Assembly (NCBI GenBank): GCA_944387285.1
Contig: CALXEH010000018.1
Coordinates: 1 to 38,144, forward strand
DNA length: 38,144 bases
Reading direction: 5' to 3'
Source: an uncultured Oscillospiraceae bacterium
Lineage (GTDB): Bacteria > Bacillota > Clostridia > Oscillospirales > Oscillospiraceae
In this document: piece by piece, positions 15,956 to 23,877 of the stretch
Numbering within the stretch: position 1 is the stretch's first letter
Layout of the letters: every line of letters begins with the position of its first letter
Program-made: the position numbers and the translations under genes
Notes under the pieces: model-generated
The model's database searches: none
What the model was told of the DNA's origin: nothing
Seen by the model: only the letters and a program-made list of their open reading frames with translations

Positions 15956-16879
15956 TTACTCAAGCGTGATACGCGGGTCGATGAGGGAGTTGATGATATC
16001 GACCAGCAGGTTTATGACGGCAATTATTGCGGCGGTGACGAGCAGGGTGGACTGGACCAGCGCGTAATCCCTGTTGCCGACAGCCTGGAAGTTGAGCTGG
16101 CCGAGGCCGGGCCAGGAGAACACGGTCTCGACGACAACGGCGCCGGCCATGAAGATGCCGAGCTGCAGTCCGACCATCGTCACGATGGGGATGAGGGCAT
16201 TTTTGAAAGCGTACTTTGTGTACACCTTCCTTTTGCTGATGCCCTTGGCAAGCGTGGCCGTGATGTAGTCTTCACGCAGGACGTCCATCATGCCTGACCT
16301 GCCCATACGGGTTATCTGCGCCGCGACCGGGTAGCCGTGGGTCATGGCGGGCAGGATGATACAGACCAGCGGGCCGTAGCCGTAAGAGGGCAGCAGGTCG
16401 AGCCAGCTTGAGAAGATGAGTATATTCAGCAGGGCGAGCCAGACCGGCGACATAGACTGCCCGATAAGCGCGAACAGCACTGCAAAGAAGTCCGTTACCG
16501 AGCCTGGCTTTGAGCCGGCAACTATGCCCATCGGTATGCCTATGACGAGGGCAAAAAGGATGGCGACCGCGTTCAGCTCAAGGGTAGCCGGCAGCCTGTT
16601 GGCGATGATGCCGGAAACATCGGTCTTATATTGAGTGGAAGTACCCAGATCCCCGTGAAATATACCGGAGATGTACTTGTAGTATTGGACATAGAGCGGC
16701 TTGTCCAGGCCGAGCTTTACCTCCATGGCCGCTACCTGCTCATCGGTCGCGGTGTCCGGCAGCATCATGCGCGCCGGGCTGCTGGGTGCGATCCTGACGA
16801 GGGCAAAAGCAATTATCGAGACGCAGAACAGCACTATAACAGTCTGTCCAAGACGCCTCATTATGAACCTGAAAAGCAT
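15956..16879 (-). CDS. Opp/Dpp-family ABC transporter permease (B subunit)
   Basis: A 307-residue permease opening MLFRFIMRRLGQTVIVLFCVSIIAF, with the periplasmic-loop sequence GLDKPLYVQYYKYISGIFHGDLGTS and the coupling loop MMDVLREDYITATLAKGISKRKV. The second half VFSWPGLGQLNFQAVGNRDYALVQSTLL is diagnostic of OppB/DppB. It is preceded by a strong hairpin separating it from the binding-protein gene and by an AAGGAGGGG ribosome site. Confidence 0.92.
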   Translation of the reverse strand: MLFRFIMRRLGQTVIVLFCVSIIAFALVRIAPSSPARMMLPDTATDEQVAAMEVKLGLDKPLYVQYYKYISGIFHGDLGTSTQYKTDVSGIIANRLPATLELNAVAILFALVIGIPMGIVAGSKPGSVTDFFAVLFALIGQSMSPVWLALLNILIFSSWLDLLPSYGYGPLVCIILPAMTHGYPVAAQITRMGRSGMMDVLREDYITATLAKGISKRKVYTKYAFKNALIPIVTMVGLQLGIFMAGAVVVETVFSWPGLGQLNFQAVGNRDYALVQSTLLVTAAIIAVINLLVDIINSLIDPRITLE

Positions 16880-16910
16880 GTGTTTTCCCCTCCTTGTGGT
16901 TCAATTTTGC

Positions 16911-16948
16911 AGAAGTCGTTTACCCGCTCACGCAGGTAAACGACTTCT
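16911..16948 (-). terminator. Strong inverted repeat between binding-protein and permease genes
   Basis: AGAAGTCGTTTACC pairs perfectly over 14 bases with GGTAAACGACTTCT around a ten-base loop. No T-run follows on the minus strand. In importer operons such a hairpin usually stabilises the upstream binding-protein mRNA and limits read-through, giving excess binding protein over permease. Confidence 0.75.
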
Positions 16949-16997
16949 GTGCGATAGCTGCTGGAGACGAATCGAAACGGTAGGTTGTCAGCTGGTT

Positions 16998-18584
16998 TCA
17001 GGGCACGAGCGAGGGGTCGTAAGTCACCCAGCGGTAGTTGAAGTAGCCGTCGGAGTAGAGCATAAGCCCGGTGACGCCGTAGTCTATGGCCTCTATCTGA
17101 TCAAGCTGGCAGATGGCGGTGTGGGGACCGTTGGCCTCGCGGATGAGATGGTTGACCTGGCTGAAGCACTCGGCTCGGAAAGCGTTGTCGGTGGAAGCGT
17201 TGGACTCGAGGATGAGGTTGTTCATCTCCTCACTGACGAAGTCCGAATGGTGGATGTCGTTGAGGATGCGCTGGTTGAGGGTGAAGTAGGCGTCGCCGTC
17301 GGGGTGCATGTTGGCGACGAGGAAGGCGTCGTAGTTGCCCTCGGTACGCATGGCCAGCAGCGTGGCGCTCTCAACATTCTCGACCTTGCTGTTGAAGCCG
17401 ACCTCGTTGAGCATCTCGGAGATTACGAGCAGCAGCTGTTCGCCCTTGTTGGTGCTGGTGTTGGTGGAAAGGGTTATCTCGCGGCCGTCATAGCTGCTTG
17501 CGGCCAGGATCTCCGCCGCCAGTTCGGGATCATATTCATAAGGCGGCTCGTCGGGGTTGTAGCCCATGCAGGTATCGACGATGATGCCGTTCGGAACCTT
17601 GCCCATGCCGCCGTAGACCGCGTCCACGCAGAGTTGACGGTCGATGGCCAGCTCGAAGGCCTTCCTCACGTCCTGGTCATGGAAGACGGAATCCTCGCCG
17701 CACTGCAGGCCGATGTACATATAAGTGCCGCTTTCGACGGTAACAAGCTCGATGTTGCTGGCGTTGTCATACATAGAGAGCAGCTCGTTGGAAATACCGC
17801 CGGTGGAGATATAGGCCTGAACGTCGCCGTTGATGTGAGCGGTGATGGCCGAGGCCGGCTCAAGGATGTGGCGGAAGTAAACCTCGTCATAATAGGAGTC
17901 GAAGTCGCCCCAGTAGTTCTCGTTCTTGTAGAAGTGAGTGTACTGGCCGTCCACCCACTCATCCAGTATCCAGGGCCCGGTGCCGCAGGAGATCGGGGTG
18001 GTGAAGAGCTCCTCGCCGTATTCGGCAAAGGCCTCGTCGGGGATTATCCAGGTCCTGGCGCAGCTCATGAGCGTGCAGCCGAAGGGCTCGCTGTTCGTGA
18101 TCTTGACGGTGTATTTGTCAAGGGCTTCGACGCTCTCGAGGTAGGGCCACTGGGATGCGGCGTTGGAAAGCACGGGGTTGTCAATGTGGCGCTGGAAGGT
18201 GCAGACCACGTCCGCCGAGTCGAATTCTTCGCCGGTGTGGAATGTGACGTCCTCGCGGAGCTTGAAAGTCCAGCTCAAACCGTCGTCGGAGACTTCCCAT
18301 TCGGTGGCGAGGCAAGGGGAATAGTTGCCCTCATGATCGCTCTCGACCAGCGTGTCAAACTCCATGTACATGGTCGCAATGCCGGGCAGGGTCGTCGTGT
18401 TGTGCGGGTCAAGGTCCAGGTTGTTCTCGCTCAGGGCGATGTTAATGACCTTGCTGGGGCCGTCGCCGGAAGGGTCGGAAACGTCGCCGCCGGAATCAGA
18501 GGGGGCGCTGGGACTGCCGCAGGCGCTCAGTAAAAGCGCGAGCGCCAGCATCAGGGCGCAGATGCAAGAGAGCCTTTTTTTCAC
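16998..18584 (-). CDS. Family-5 extracellular solute-binding lipoprotein (Opp/Dpp type)
   Basis: A 528-residue binding protein. I start at GTG 18584 because AAGGAG lies eight bases upstream; an ATG at 18602 would place that site inside the gene. The N-terminus KKRLSCICALMLALALLLSACGS is a lipoprotein signal with lipobox LSAC. Family motifs follow: NLDLDPHNTTTLPGIATMYMEFDTL, WTFKLREDVTFHTGEEFDSADV and VRKAFELAIDRQLC. It is anchored outside the membrane and delivers ligand to the permeases. The family binds peptides, but also nickel, opines, glycosides and oligosaccharides. Sharing an operator with a sugar-acid-type cluster suggests a glycoside or sugar-derived ligand rather than a peptide; this is inference. 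Confidence 0.93.
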   Translation of the reverse strand: MKKRLSCICALMLALALLLSACGSPSAPSDSGGDVSDPSGDGPSKVINIALSENNLDLDPHNTTTLPGIATMYMEFDTLVESDHEGNYSPCLATEWEVSDDGLSWTFKLREDVTFHTGEEFDSADVVCTFQRHIDNPVLSNAASQWPYLESVEALDKYTVKITNSEPFGCTLMSCARTWIIPDEAFAEYGEELFTTPISCGTGPWILDEWVDGQYTHFYKNENYWGDFDSYYDEVYFRHILEPASAITAHINGDVQAYISTGGISNELLSMYDNASNIELVTVESGTYMYIGLQCGEDSVFHDQDVRKAFELAIDRQLCVDAVYGGMGKVPNGIIVDTCMGYNPDEPPYEYDPELAAEILAASSYDGREITLSTNTSTNKGEQLLLVISEMLNEVGFNSKVENVESATLLAMRTEGNYDAFLVANMHPDGDAYFTLNQRILNDIHHSDFVSEEMNNLILESNASTDNAFRAECFSQVNHLIREANGPHTAICQLDQIEAIDYGVTGLMLYSDGYFNYRWVTYDPSLVP

Positions 18585-18648
18585 GTTTTTTTCTCCTTTC
18601 ATTTTTGCAATCTCATGGATTTCTGTGTATGCTCGTTCAAGAACATTT

Positions 18649-18671
18649 GTAATGACATAATGATATAATCA
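18649..18671 (+). promoter_or_regulatory. Operator A of the shared regulon (importer operon)
   Basis: TGTAATGACATAATGATATA followed by ATC matches site B at 22806 over its first 20 bases. It lies directly downstream of the importer -10 on the minus strand, overlapping the expected transcription start, as a repressor site would. The core is TGTNATNACA. Confidence 0.75.
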
Positions 18672-18672
18672 T

Positions 18673-18701
18673 ACGATAAAGCAAGATTCATCTTTTGTCA
18701 A
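18673..18701 (-). promoter_or_regulatory. Promoter of the importer operon
   Basis: On the minus strand TTGACA (18701-18696) is followed after 17 bases by TATCGT (18678-18673). The perfect -35 and correct spacing support it; the -10 is imperfect. Operator A follows at once. Confidence 0.6.
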
Positions 18702-18865
18702 GGTTGGAGATTCAATTTAGGCTATTTATCTATTTTGACGTCTCAAATCTTGTCATAATTCACAGAAATCTAAGAAAAACGTACGAAGTATTGAGCTTTA
18801 GAGCCAGCTGTGAACAGTGAATATATCCGGCAAATATTGTTGCGCAATATAACAAATATACAAAA

Positions 18866-18894
18866 TTGACATTTTGTTATTATGATATTATAAT
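18866..18894 (+). promoter_or_regulatory. Consensus SigA promoter of the molybdoenzyme operon
   Basis: TTGACA, exactly 17 bases, then TATAAT: a full-consensus promoter about 35 bases before the TTG start. It has no adjacent TGTNATNACA site, so this operon may be controlled differently from the neighbouring regulon. The -35 is embedded in an ACAAAA...TTTTGT inverted repeat. Confidence 0.85.
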
Positions 18895-18928
18895 ATGATT
18901 ATTATTTGACGAGCGCGGAGGTGCGGCC

Positions 18929-21781
18929 TTGAACGCGAAGAAAGGGAATACCTGGATATGTGAGGGCCTGAGAACAGCCGCCAGGTTTTTCTTTGTGAGC
19001 TGGCGCGGGCTTGAGAGCGGAGCGGAGCTGCTGGGGCTCACGCGGCGGCTTGAGGCCATGACCGGCGGCGAGGGCTGCGGGATGGGTGAGGAGCGTGCTG
19101 CGCTTGAGTACAGCAGGCTTGTCTGCGGCACCGGGGACAGGGCGCTGCCGCTTTGGGGTTCGGCGATACGGGGCCAGAGGGATACGCTGCTGGACAAGTC
19201 CACGCTTGAGGTAGTGCGCATATACCACGATAAAGGGCTTATGGCCGACCCGGCCTATGGCCAGCCTGCGGATTACATAGGTACGCAGCTGGCTTTTTTG
19301 TCTTATTTGGCCGCCGAGGGCGCTAAAGAGTGGTTTGCCCGTTTCAGGCAGGAGCATTTCATGCCTCTGGCCGAGGAGCTGTTGAAGCTGCTGCGGAGCG
19401 AGAGGGACGGCTGCCTGTACAAGGTCACGGCGGCGTCTGTGAAGCTTGCGGCGGGATATGAGGGCGGAGAGCCCGTGTCAGCTGAGCTTCCTCCTGGGCT
19501 GATACGCTTTCCGGAGAGCCTGGAGGCGGGCTTTGATAAGGAAAGGATAGTGCCGACCCACGGGCGCGGCAATTGCGGCGGCAGGTGCATAGTGAAGTCG
19601 CATGTGGTAAACGGCTGCATTACGGGCCTGTCCAGCGACGACAGCGACGGCAGCGATGGCCTGCCCGTGCTGAGGGCCTGCGCGCGCGGCTACAGCTACC
19701 GTCGGACCTTCCTGTCCACAAAGCGGCTGCGGTATCCGATGAAGCGCATCGGCGAGCGTGGGCAGGCCAGCTTCGTGCGCATCAGCTGGGACGAGGCTCT
19801 GGACACGATAGCCCGCGAATGCAAGAGGGTCAAAGAACTGTACGGGCCTGCATCGAGGTATGTGAACTCCTCCTCCGGCGTGTATGCCCTGCTGAGGGGC
19901 GACGACTTTGCAAGGCGGCTGCTGGCCCTGGACGGCGGCTATCTGGAACGCTACAACACCTACAGCTCAGCCTGCGCCAAATATGTTACGCCATATGTAT
20001 ATGGTACCAGCGACGCGGGCGCCGCGTTTTACACGCTGAGGTATTCGGAGCTGATAGTCCTCTGGGCCTTCAACCCGGTCGAGACGAACTATGGCAGCGA
20101 GGTGATTAGCGTGCTTGCGGCGGCAAAGGGCCGCGGCGTGCCGATCGTTGTCGTGGACCCGAGGTATAACGACACCGCGGCAGCATTTGCGGATGAGTGG
20201 ATACCTCTAAGGCCGGGGACGGACAGCGCCCTGGCTGATGCCATGGCATATGTAATAGTAAGTGAGGGCCTGCATGACAAGGCCTTCCTTGGCAAGTACT
20301 GCATAGGCTTTGACAGGGAGCACATGCCTGAGGGCTCGGACCCCGGCGACTGCCTGCTCGACTATCTGAATGGCACCTGGGACGGGATAAAAAAGAGCCC
20401 GGAATGGGCGGAGCCCATAACGGGCGTGAGCGCGGCGAGGATATATGGGCTTGCGCGGCGCTATGCGAAGTTGAAGCCGGCGGCGCTTTTGCCTGGCCTG
20501 GGGCATCAGCGGCATGCCAACGGCGAGCAGAGTGTGCGCAGCCTCTGCATGCTGGCCTGCATAACCGGGAACGTCGGGAAAACAGGCGGCCATTCGGGAG
20601 GTTACAACCATATCCGGCTGCACGCCATACCGGAGATACCGCAGCCGCCCAATCCCTGCCCCTATGCCATCCCGTCCTTTTTGTGGACAAAGGCGATAAG
20701 CTCGGGCGCCGAGATGACGCGCAGGGAGGACGGCGTCAGGGGCGCGGAAAGGCTGCCGTCGCCCATCAAACTCATCTTCAACATAGGCGGCAGCCTGCTC
20801 ATGAACCAGCACAGCGACTGTTTCAGGACAGCGGAGATACTAAAAGACGACAGCCTGTGCGAATTTATAGTGTGCAGCGATGTTTTCATGACGCCCGGTG
20901 CGAGGTATGCGGACATAGTTCTGCCCGCCGCCTCGATGTTTGAGTGCAGCAATATCAATGTGCCCTGGGACACGGGCAATTTCCTGCTGTACAGCAGCCC
21001 GGCAGCAGCGCCTCTGTGGGAATGCCGGGACGATTACGACTGGCTGCTGGGCCTGGCGGAGCGCCTGGGCGCTGGGCGGGAGTTTTCGCAGGGCCACAGC
21101 AATGCGGAGAGCTGGATGCGCGCGCTCTACGAAAAGCTCAGGCAGGAGGAGCCCGAACTGCCGGACTACGGCCAGTTTTCCCGGGCAATGGGCCATAAAT
21201 ACAGGCATCAGCCCGAGAACACGGCGTTTAAAAAGCAGATAGAAGACCCCGAGCGCCATCCTTTCCCGACTCCGTCAGGGAAGATCGAGCTGTATTCCGA
21301 GCGGCTGAAGAGCAGCGGCGAATTGCCTGCAATACCGCGATATGTGCCGTCCTTCGAGGGCCCGGAGAGCGCAGACGGGCGTTATCCGCTGCAGCTCATC
21401 GGCTTTCACGTCAAGAACCGCTGCCATTCCATCCACGGCAATAACGAAGCTATGGAAGACCTGGAGCCGCACAGGCTGTGGATAAACCCTGAAGACGCCG
21501 CACGGAGGGGCTTGACCCAGGGCGACGAGGCGGAGGTGTTCAACGACCGCGGCCGGCTGAGGATATGCGTGTATATCACAAGGCGCATAATGCCGGGCGT
21601 TGCGGCTATACCGCAGGGAGCCTGGTTCCGGCCCGAGGGCGGCGTGGACATGGGCGGGAACATCAATACGCTCACGACGCAGCGCCCGAGCCCACTAGCC
21701 CGGGGCAATCCGCAGCACAGCAATCTTGTAGAGGTCATAAAGGCCGGCAGAAAGGAAGCGGGACGGCATGTTCATCCATAA
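18929..21781 (+). CDS. TorD-like chaperone fused to a DMSO-reductase-family molybdopterin oxidoreductase
   Basis: A 950-residue protein with two parts. Residues 1 to about 190 resemble TorD/DmsD maturation chaperones (LEYSRLVCGTGDRALPLWGS; DKSTLEVVRIYHDKGLMADP; DYIGTQLAFLSYLAAEGA). From about 205 on it is a molybdoenzyme: H211-GRGN-C216-GGR-C220 and C251 for the 4Fe-4S site, YPMKRIGERG, SWDEALDTIA, YNTYS with S346 as probable molybdenum ligand, and the C-terminal MoCo-binding domain (NGNNEAMED-like region to TTQRPSPLARGNPQHSN). The usual first cluster cysteine is absent. There is no Tat signal, so it should stay in the cytoplasm. The start is TTG with GGAGGTG ahead. The ferredoxin gene overlaps its end and mobA follows; no DmsC-type anchor is present. 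The substrate is unknown. Confidence 0.88.
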   Translation: MNAKKGNTWICEGLRTAARFFFVSWRGLESGAELLGLTRRLEAMTGGEGCGMGEERAALEYSRLVCGTGDRALPLWGSAIRGQRDTLLDKSTLEVVRIYHDKGLMADPAYGQPADYIGTQLAFLSYLAAEGAKEWFARFRQEHFMPLAEELLKLLRSERDGCLYKVTAASVKLAAGYEGGEPVSAELPPGLIRFPESLEAGFDKERIVPTHGRGNCGGRCIVKSHVVNGCITGLSSDDSDGSDGLPVLRACARGYSYRRTFLSTKRLRYPMKRIGERGQASFVRISWDEALDTIARECKRVKELYGPASRYVNSSSGVYALLRGDDFARRLLALDGGYLERYNTYSSACAKYVTPYVYGTSDAGAAFYTLRYSELIVLWAFNPVETNYGSEVISVLAAAKGRGVPIVVVDPRYNDTAAAFADEWIPLRPGTDSALADAMAYVIVSEGLHDKAFLGKYCIGFDREHMPEGSDPGDCLLDYLNGTWDGIKKSPEWAEPITGVSAARIYGLARRYAKLKPAALLPGLGHQRHANGEQSVRSLCMLACITGNVGKTGGHSGGYNHIRLHAIPEIPQPPNPCPYAIPSFLWTKAISSGAEMTRREDGVRGAERLPSPIKLIFNIGGSLLMNQHSDCFRTAEILKDDSLCEFIVCSDVFMTPGARYADIVLPAASMFECSNINVPWDTGNFLLYSSPAAAPLWECRDDYDWLLGLAERLGAGREFSQGHSNAESWMRALYEKLRQEEPELPDYGQFSRAMGHKYRHQPENTAFKKQIEDPERHPFPTPSGKIELYSERLKSSGELPAIPRYVPSFEGPESADGRYPLQLIGFHVKNRCHSIHGNNEAMEDLEPHRLWINPEDAARRGLTQGDEAEVFNDRGRLRICVYITRRIMPGVAAIPQGAWFRPEGGVDMGGNINTLTTQRPSPLARGNPQHSNLVEVIKAGRKEAGRHVHP

Positions 21782-22172
21782 AAAGGAGCTGTGCATAGGC
21801 TGCCGGGCCTGTCAGCAGGCCTGCAGCGAGCGCAGCGACCTGCCGCCGGGTGTTTTTTTCCTGCGCATCGAAGGCCGTGAAAGCCAGGCCGGGGAAGTGA
21901 GCGTGAGCTATAGGGCCCGGGTCTGCATGCAGTGCGCGCGCCCGAAATGCGCCGAGGCCTGCAAGGCCGGGGCAATCGCCCGGGGAAGGGACGGCATAGT
22001 GCATGTGGATGCCTCGGCCTGTACCGGCTGCGGCCGCTGCGTGAGCGCCTGCCCCTTCGGCGCCATGGTCATGCTTTACAGCAAAGCCGCAAAATGCGAA
22101 CAGTGCTCGGGCGCGCGGCCAGCCTGCGAGGCGGCCTGCCCGGCCTTCTGTATCACGGTGCAGCGCAAATGA
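21768..22172 (+). CDS. DmsB-like 4Fe-4S ferredoxin subunit (four clusters)
   Basis: A 134-residue iron-sulphur protein with sixteen cysteines in four sets: C9/C12/C15/C19, C53/C56/C61/C65, C85/C88/C91/C95 and C110/C113/C120/C124. This is the DmsB/PhsB arrangement for four 4Fe-4S clusters, although the protein is shorter than a typical DmsB of about 200 residues. The gene overlaps the end of the molybdoenzyme gene by 14 bases, so the two are translated together. It should pass electrons to the molybdenum site. With no membrane subunit nearby, the donor is probably a soluble ferredoxin or flavoprotein, or an unlinked protein. Confidence 0.9.
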   Translation: MFIHKKELCIGCRACQQACSERSDLPPGVFFLRIEGRESQAGEVSVSYRARVCMQCARPKCAEACKAGAIARGRDGIVHVDASACTGCGRCVSACPFGAMVMLYSKAAKCEQCSGARPACEAACPAFCITVQRK

Positions 22173-22744
22173 ACTTCAGCGTGGTAGTGCTCGCCGGCGG
22201 GCCGAGCATAAGAATGGGCAGGGACAAGGCCCTGCTGACCTATGGCGGCGAGAGCTTCCTTGACAGGCTGCGCAGGGAATTTGCCAGCTGCGGGGAACTG
22301 CTCATCTCCGGAAGGGAGCTGCCGGGCACGCTGCCGGCTAACCTCCGCTGCATCTCAGACGAGACGCAGGGGCTCGGCCCGGCCGGCGGCATACTGACCG
22401 CACTTCACGAGTGCAGCAGCGAAGTCCTCGTTACCCTCGGCTGTGACATGCCCCTGTATGACCTGGACTTTGCGCTCAGGCTCCTTTCCCGTCTCGGGCC
22501 TAGGGAAGACGCGCTCGTACCAAGAACACCGGACGGGCGGCTCCATACCGTCGGTGCAGTATACAGGAAACGCTGCGCGCCGCACATGTACGGACAGCTC
22601 CAGTCCGGACGCCGCAGCCTGAGACAGTTGCTTTCAGAGCTGAATACCGGCATTTACCCTGCAGATTCACCGGAGGATATGCGTGCGCTGATCAATATCA
22701 ATACCCCGCAGGACTATTTGGCATTGCTGTCAGAACTCAATTGA
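22169..22744 (+). CDS. mobA: Molybdenum cofactor guanylyltransferase MobA
   Basis: A 191-residue protein starting with an ATG that overlaps the ferredoxin stop (ATGA). The signature LAGGPSIRMGRDKALLTYGG is the nucleotide-binding loop, followed by GPAGGILTAL and the metal-binding VTLGCDMPLYDLDF. It transfers GMP to molybdopterin to make the guanine-dinucleotide cofactor that DMSO-reductase-family enzymes require. Coupling in one operon with the enzyme and a fused chaperone makes a self-contained maturation unit. Confidence 0.92.
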   Translation: MNFSVVVLAGGPSIRMGRDKALLTYGGESFLDRLRREFASCGELLISGRELPGTLPANLRCISDETQGLGPAGGILTALHECSSEVLVTLGCDMPLYDLDFALRLLSRLGPREDALVPRTPDGRLHTVGAVYRKRCAPHMYGQLQSGRRSLRQLLSELNTGIYPADSPEDMRALININTPQDYLALLSELN

Positions 22745-22765
22745 GCGCCAAAAGCGAAAAAAGAC

Positions 22766-22793
22766 TTGCATTAAAAATATGGTGTGATATAAT
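22766..22793 (+). promoter_or_regulatory. Promoter of the first hydroxyacid-dehydrogenase unit
   Basis: TTGCAT (22766-22771), 16 bases, TATAAT (22788-22793). It lies in an AT-rich gap after mobA, with operator B starting 12 bases downstream. Confidence 0.75.
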
Positions 22794-22805
22794 AACATCA
22801 CGAAA

Positions 22806-22828
22806 TGTAATGACATAATGATATAGTA
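22806..22828 (+). promoter_or_regulatory. Operator B of the shared regulon
   Basis: TGTAATGACATAATGATATA followed by GTA. The first 20 bases are identical to operator A, more than 4 kb away. It lies at about +6 to +28 of the predicted transcript, a repressor position. Confidence 0.8.
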
Positions 22829-22865
22829 CTCAAGCAGCAAGCAAAATTAAGGAGGAATGGCCGCG

Positions 22866-23843
22866 ATGAAAAAGCCGGTAGTATTCTGCACTGAGAACGA
22901 GTATATCGTATCGCCGAAGGTGGAGGCGTACCTGCGTGAGCATGTCGAATTCATTCGGGCGGAAAAGAAGCTGACGCCTGAGGAGCTTAGGGAGCGGATA
23001 GGCGACGCTGACGGCCTTATCAGCATGGGCTATCCCATAGACGACAGGCTGTTGGACAGGGCGCCGAAGCTGCGCGTGGTCAGCACGACGTCCGCGGGTT
23101 TTGACCCCTTCAACCTGGAGGATATGAAAAAGCACAATGTTATCGGCCTGCACACGCCTGCGGTCCTGAACGACTCTGTGGCGGACATGATACTGCTGCT
23201 TATGCTGGCCGTAGCGCGCAGGGCGGTGGAGATGGACAAGGTCGTGCGTGACGGCAAGTGGCCGGTTACGCCCTTCTATGAATTTTTCGGCAGCGAAGTG
23301 AGCGGCAAGCGCGTGGGCATAATAGGCATGGGCAACATTGGCGAAGGCGTGGCCAAGAGGTGCAAAAACGGCTTTGACATGGATGTCGTCTATTACAACC
23401 GCCATCGCAAGCTGTCCACAGAGGAGAAACTGGGCGTGGAGTATGTCACGATGGACGAACTGCTGGCGACCTCCGATTTTGTTGTGATCATGGTACCGCT
23501 GGACGACACGACCCGGCACATGATGGATGCCGGGAAATTTGCCAAAATGAAAAAGTCGGCGTTTTTCATAAATGCGTCAAGGGGCCCCGTGGTTGACGAG
23601 CCGGCCCTCATAGCTGCGCTCAGGGACGGCACTATAGCTGGCGCGGGCCTGGACGTTTTTGATGTTGAGCCCATCGGCGCAGACAATGAGCTCTGCACGT
23701 TCCCGAACACCGTGCTTTTGCCTCATGTTGCTTCGGCGACCAGGGAATGCCGCGAGGCCATGGGCCAACTGGCGGCCAAGGGCATCGTCGAGTTTTTCGA
23801 GGGCAAGGAGCCCGCGAACACTATCAAGTTTTTCAAAAAGTAA
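22866..23843 (+). CDS. D-isomer-specific 2-hydroxyacid dehydrogenase (GhrB-like)
   Basis: A 325-residue NAD(P)-dependent enzyme. The start at ATG 22866 has GGAGG ten bases upstream; an in-frame ATG at 22857 is too close to that site. The nucleotide-binding motif is GIIGMGNIGEGVAKR, the catalytic Arg is in NASRGPVVDEPAL, the Glu in LDVFDVEPIG and the His in LLPHVASAT. The family interconverts 2-oxo acids and D-2-hydroxyacids such as glyoxylate, hydroxypyruvate and 2-ketogluconate. It stands directly behind operator B and is followed by the YhcH-like gene, so it probably acts on a sugar-acid intermediate. Confidence 0.9.
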   Translation: MKKPVVFCTENEYIVSPKVEAYLREHVEFIRAEKKLTPEELRERIGDADGLISMGYPIDDRLLDRAPKLRVVSTTSAGFDPFNLEDMKKHNVIGLHTPAVLNDSVADMILLLMLAVARRAVEMDKVVRDGKWPVTPFYEFFGSEVSGKRVGIIGMGNIGEGVAKRCKNGFDMDVVYYNRHRKLSTEEKLGVEYVTMDELLATSDFVVIMVPLDDTTRHMMDAGKFAKMKKSAFFINASRGPVVDEPALIAALRDGTIAGAGLDVFDVEPIGADNELCTFPNTVLLPHVASATRECREAMGQLAAKGIVEFFEGKEPANTIKFFKK

Positions 23844-23877
23844 ACCCGCAAATATTAAAATAGAAAGGGAGAGCATC

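Larger units (their letters stand above)
18585..18928. other. AT-rich divergent intergenic region
   Basis: This is the longest gene-free stretch in the window and much richer in A+T than its surroundings. It holds the importer promoter and operator A on the left and a consensus promoter for the molybdoenzyme on the right. Between them lies TTGTCATAATTCACA near 18754, a weak partial resemblance to the operator. Around the right-hand -35, ACAAAA and TTTTGT (18861-18878) form an inverted repeat that could be a separate regulator site. Confidence 0.6.

Noticed and set aside
16701..18533. Plus-strand open frame opposite the binding-protein gene
   Set aside because: Val/Gly/Glu/Asp-rich antisense reading of a clear family-5 binding protein; no ribosome site or domain.
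18750..18766. A sixth regulon operator upstream of the molybdoenzyme
   Set aside because: TTGTCATAATTCACA matches only part of the core TGTNATNACA, so I do not count it.
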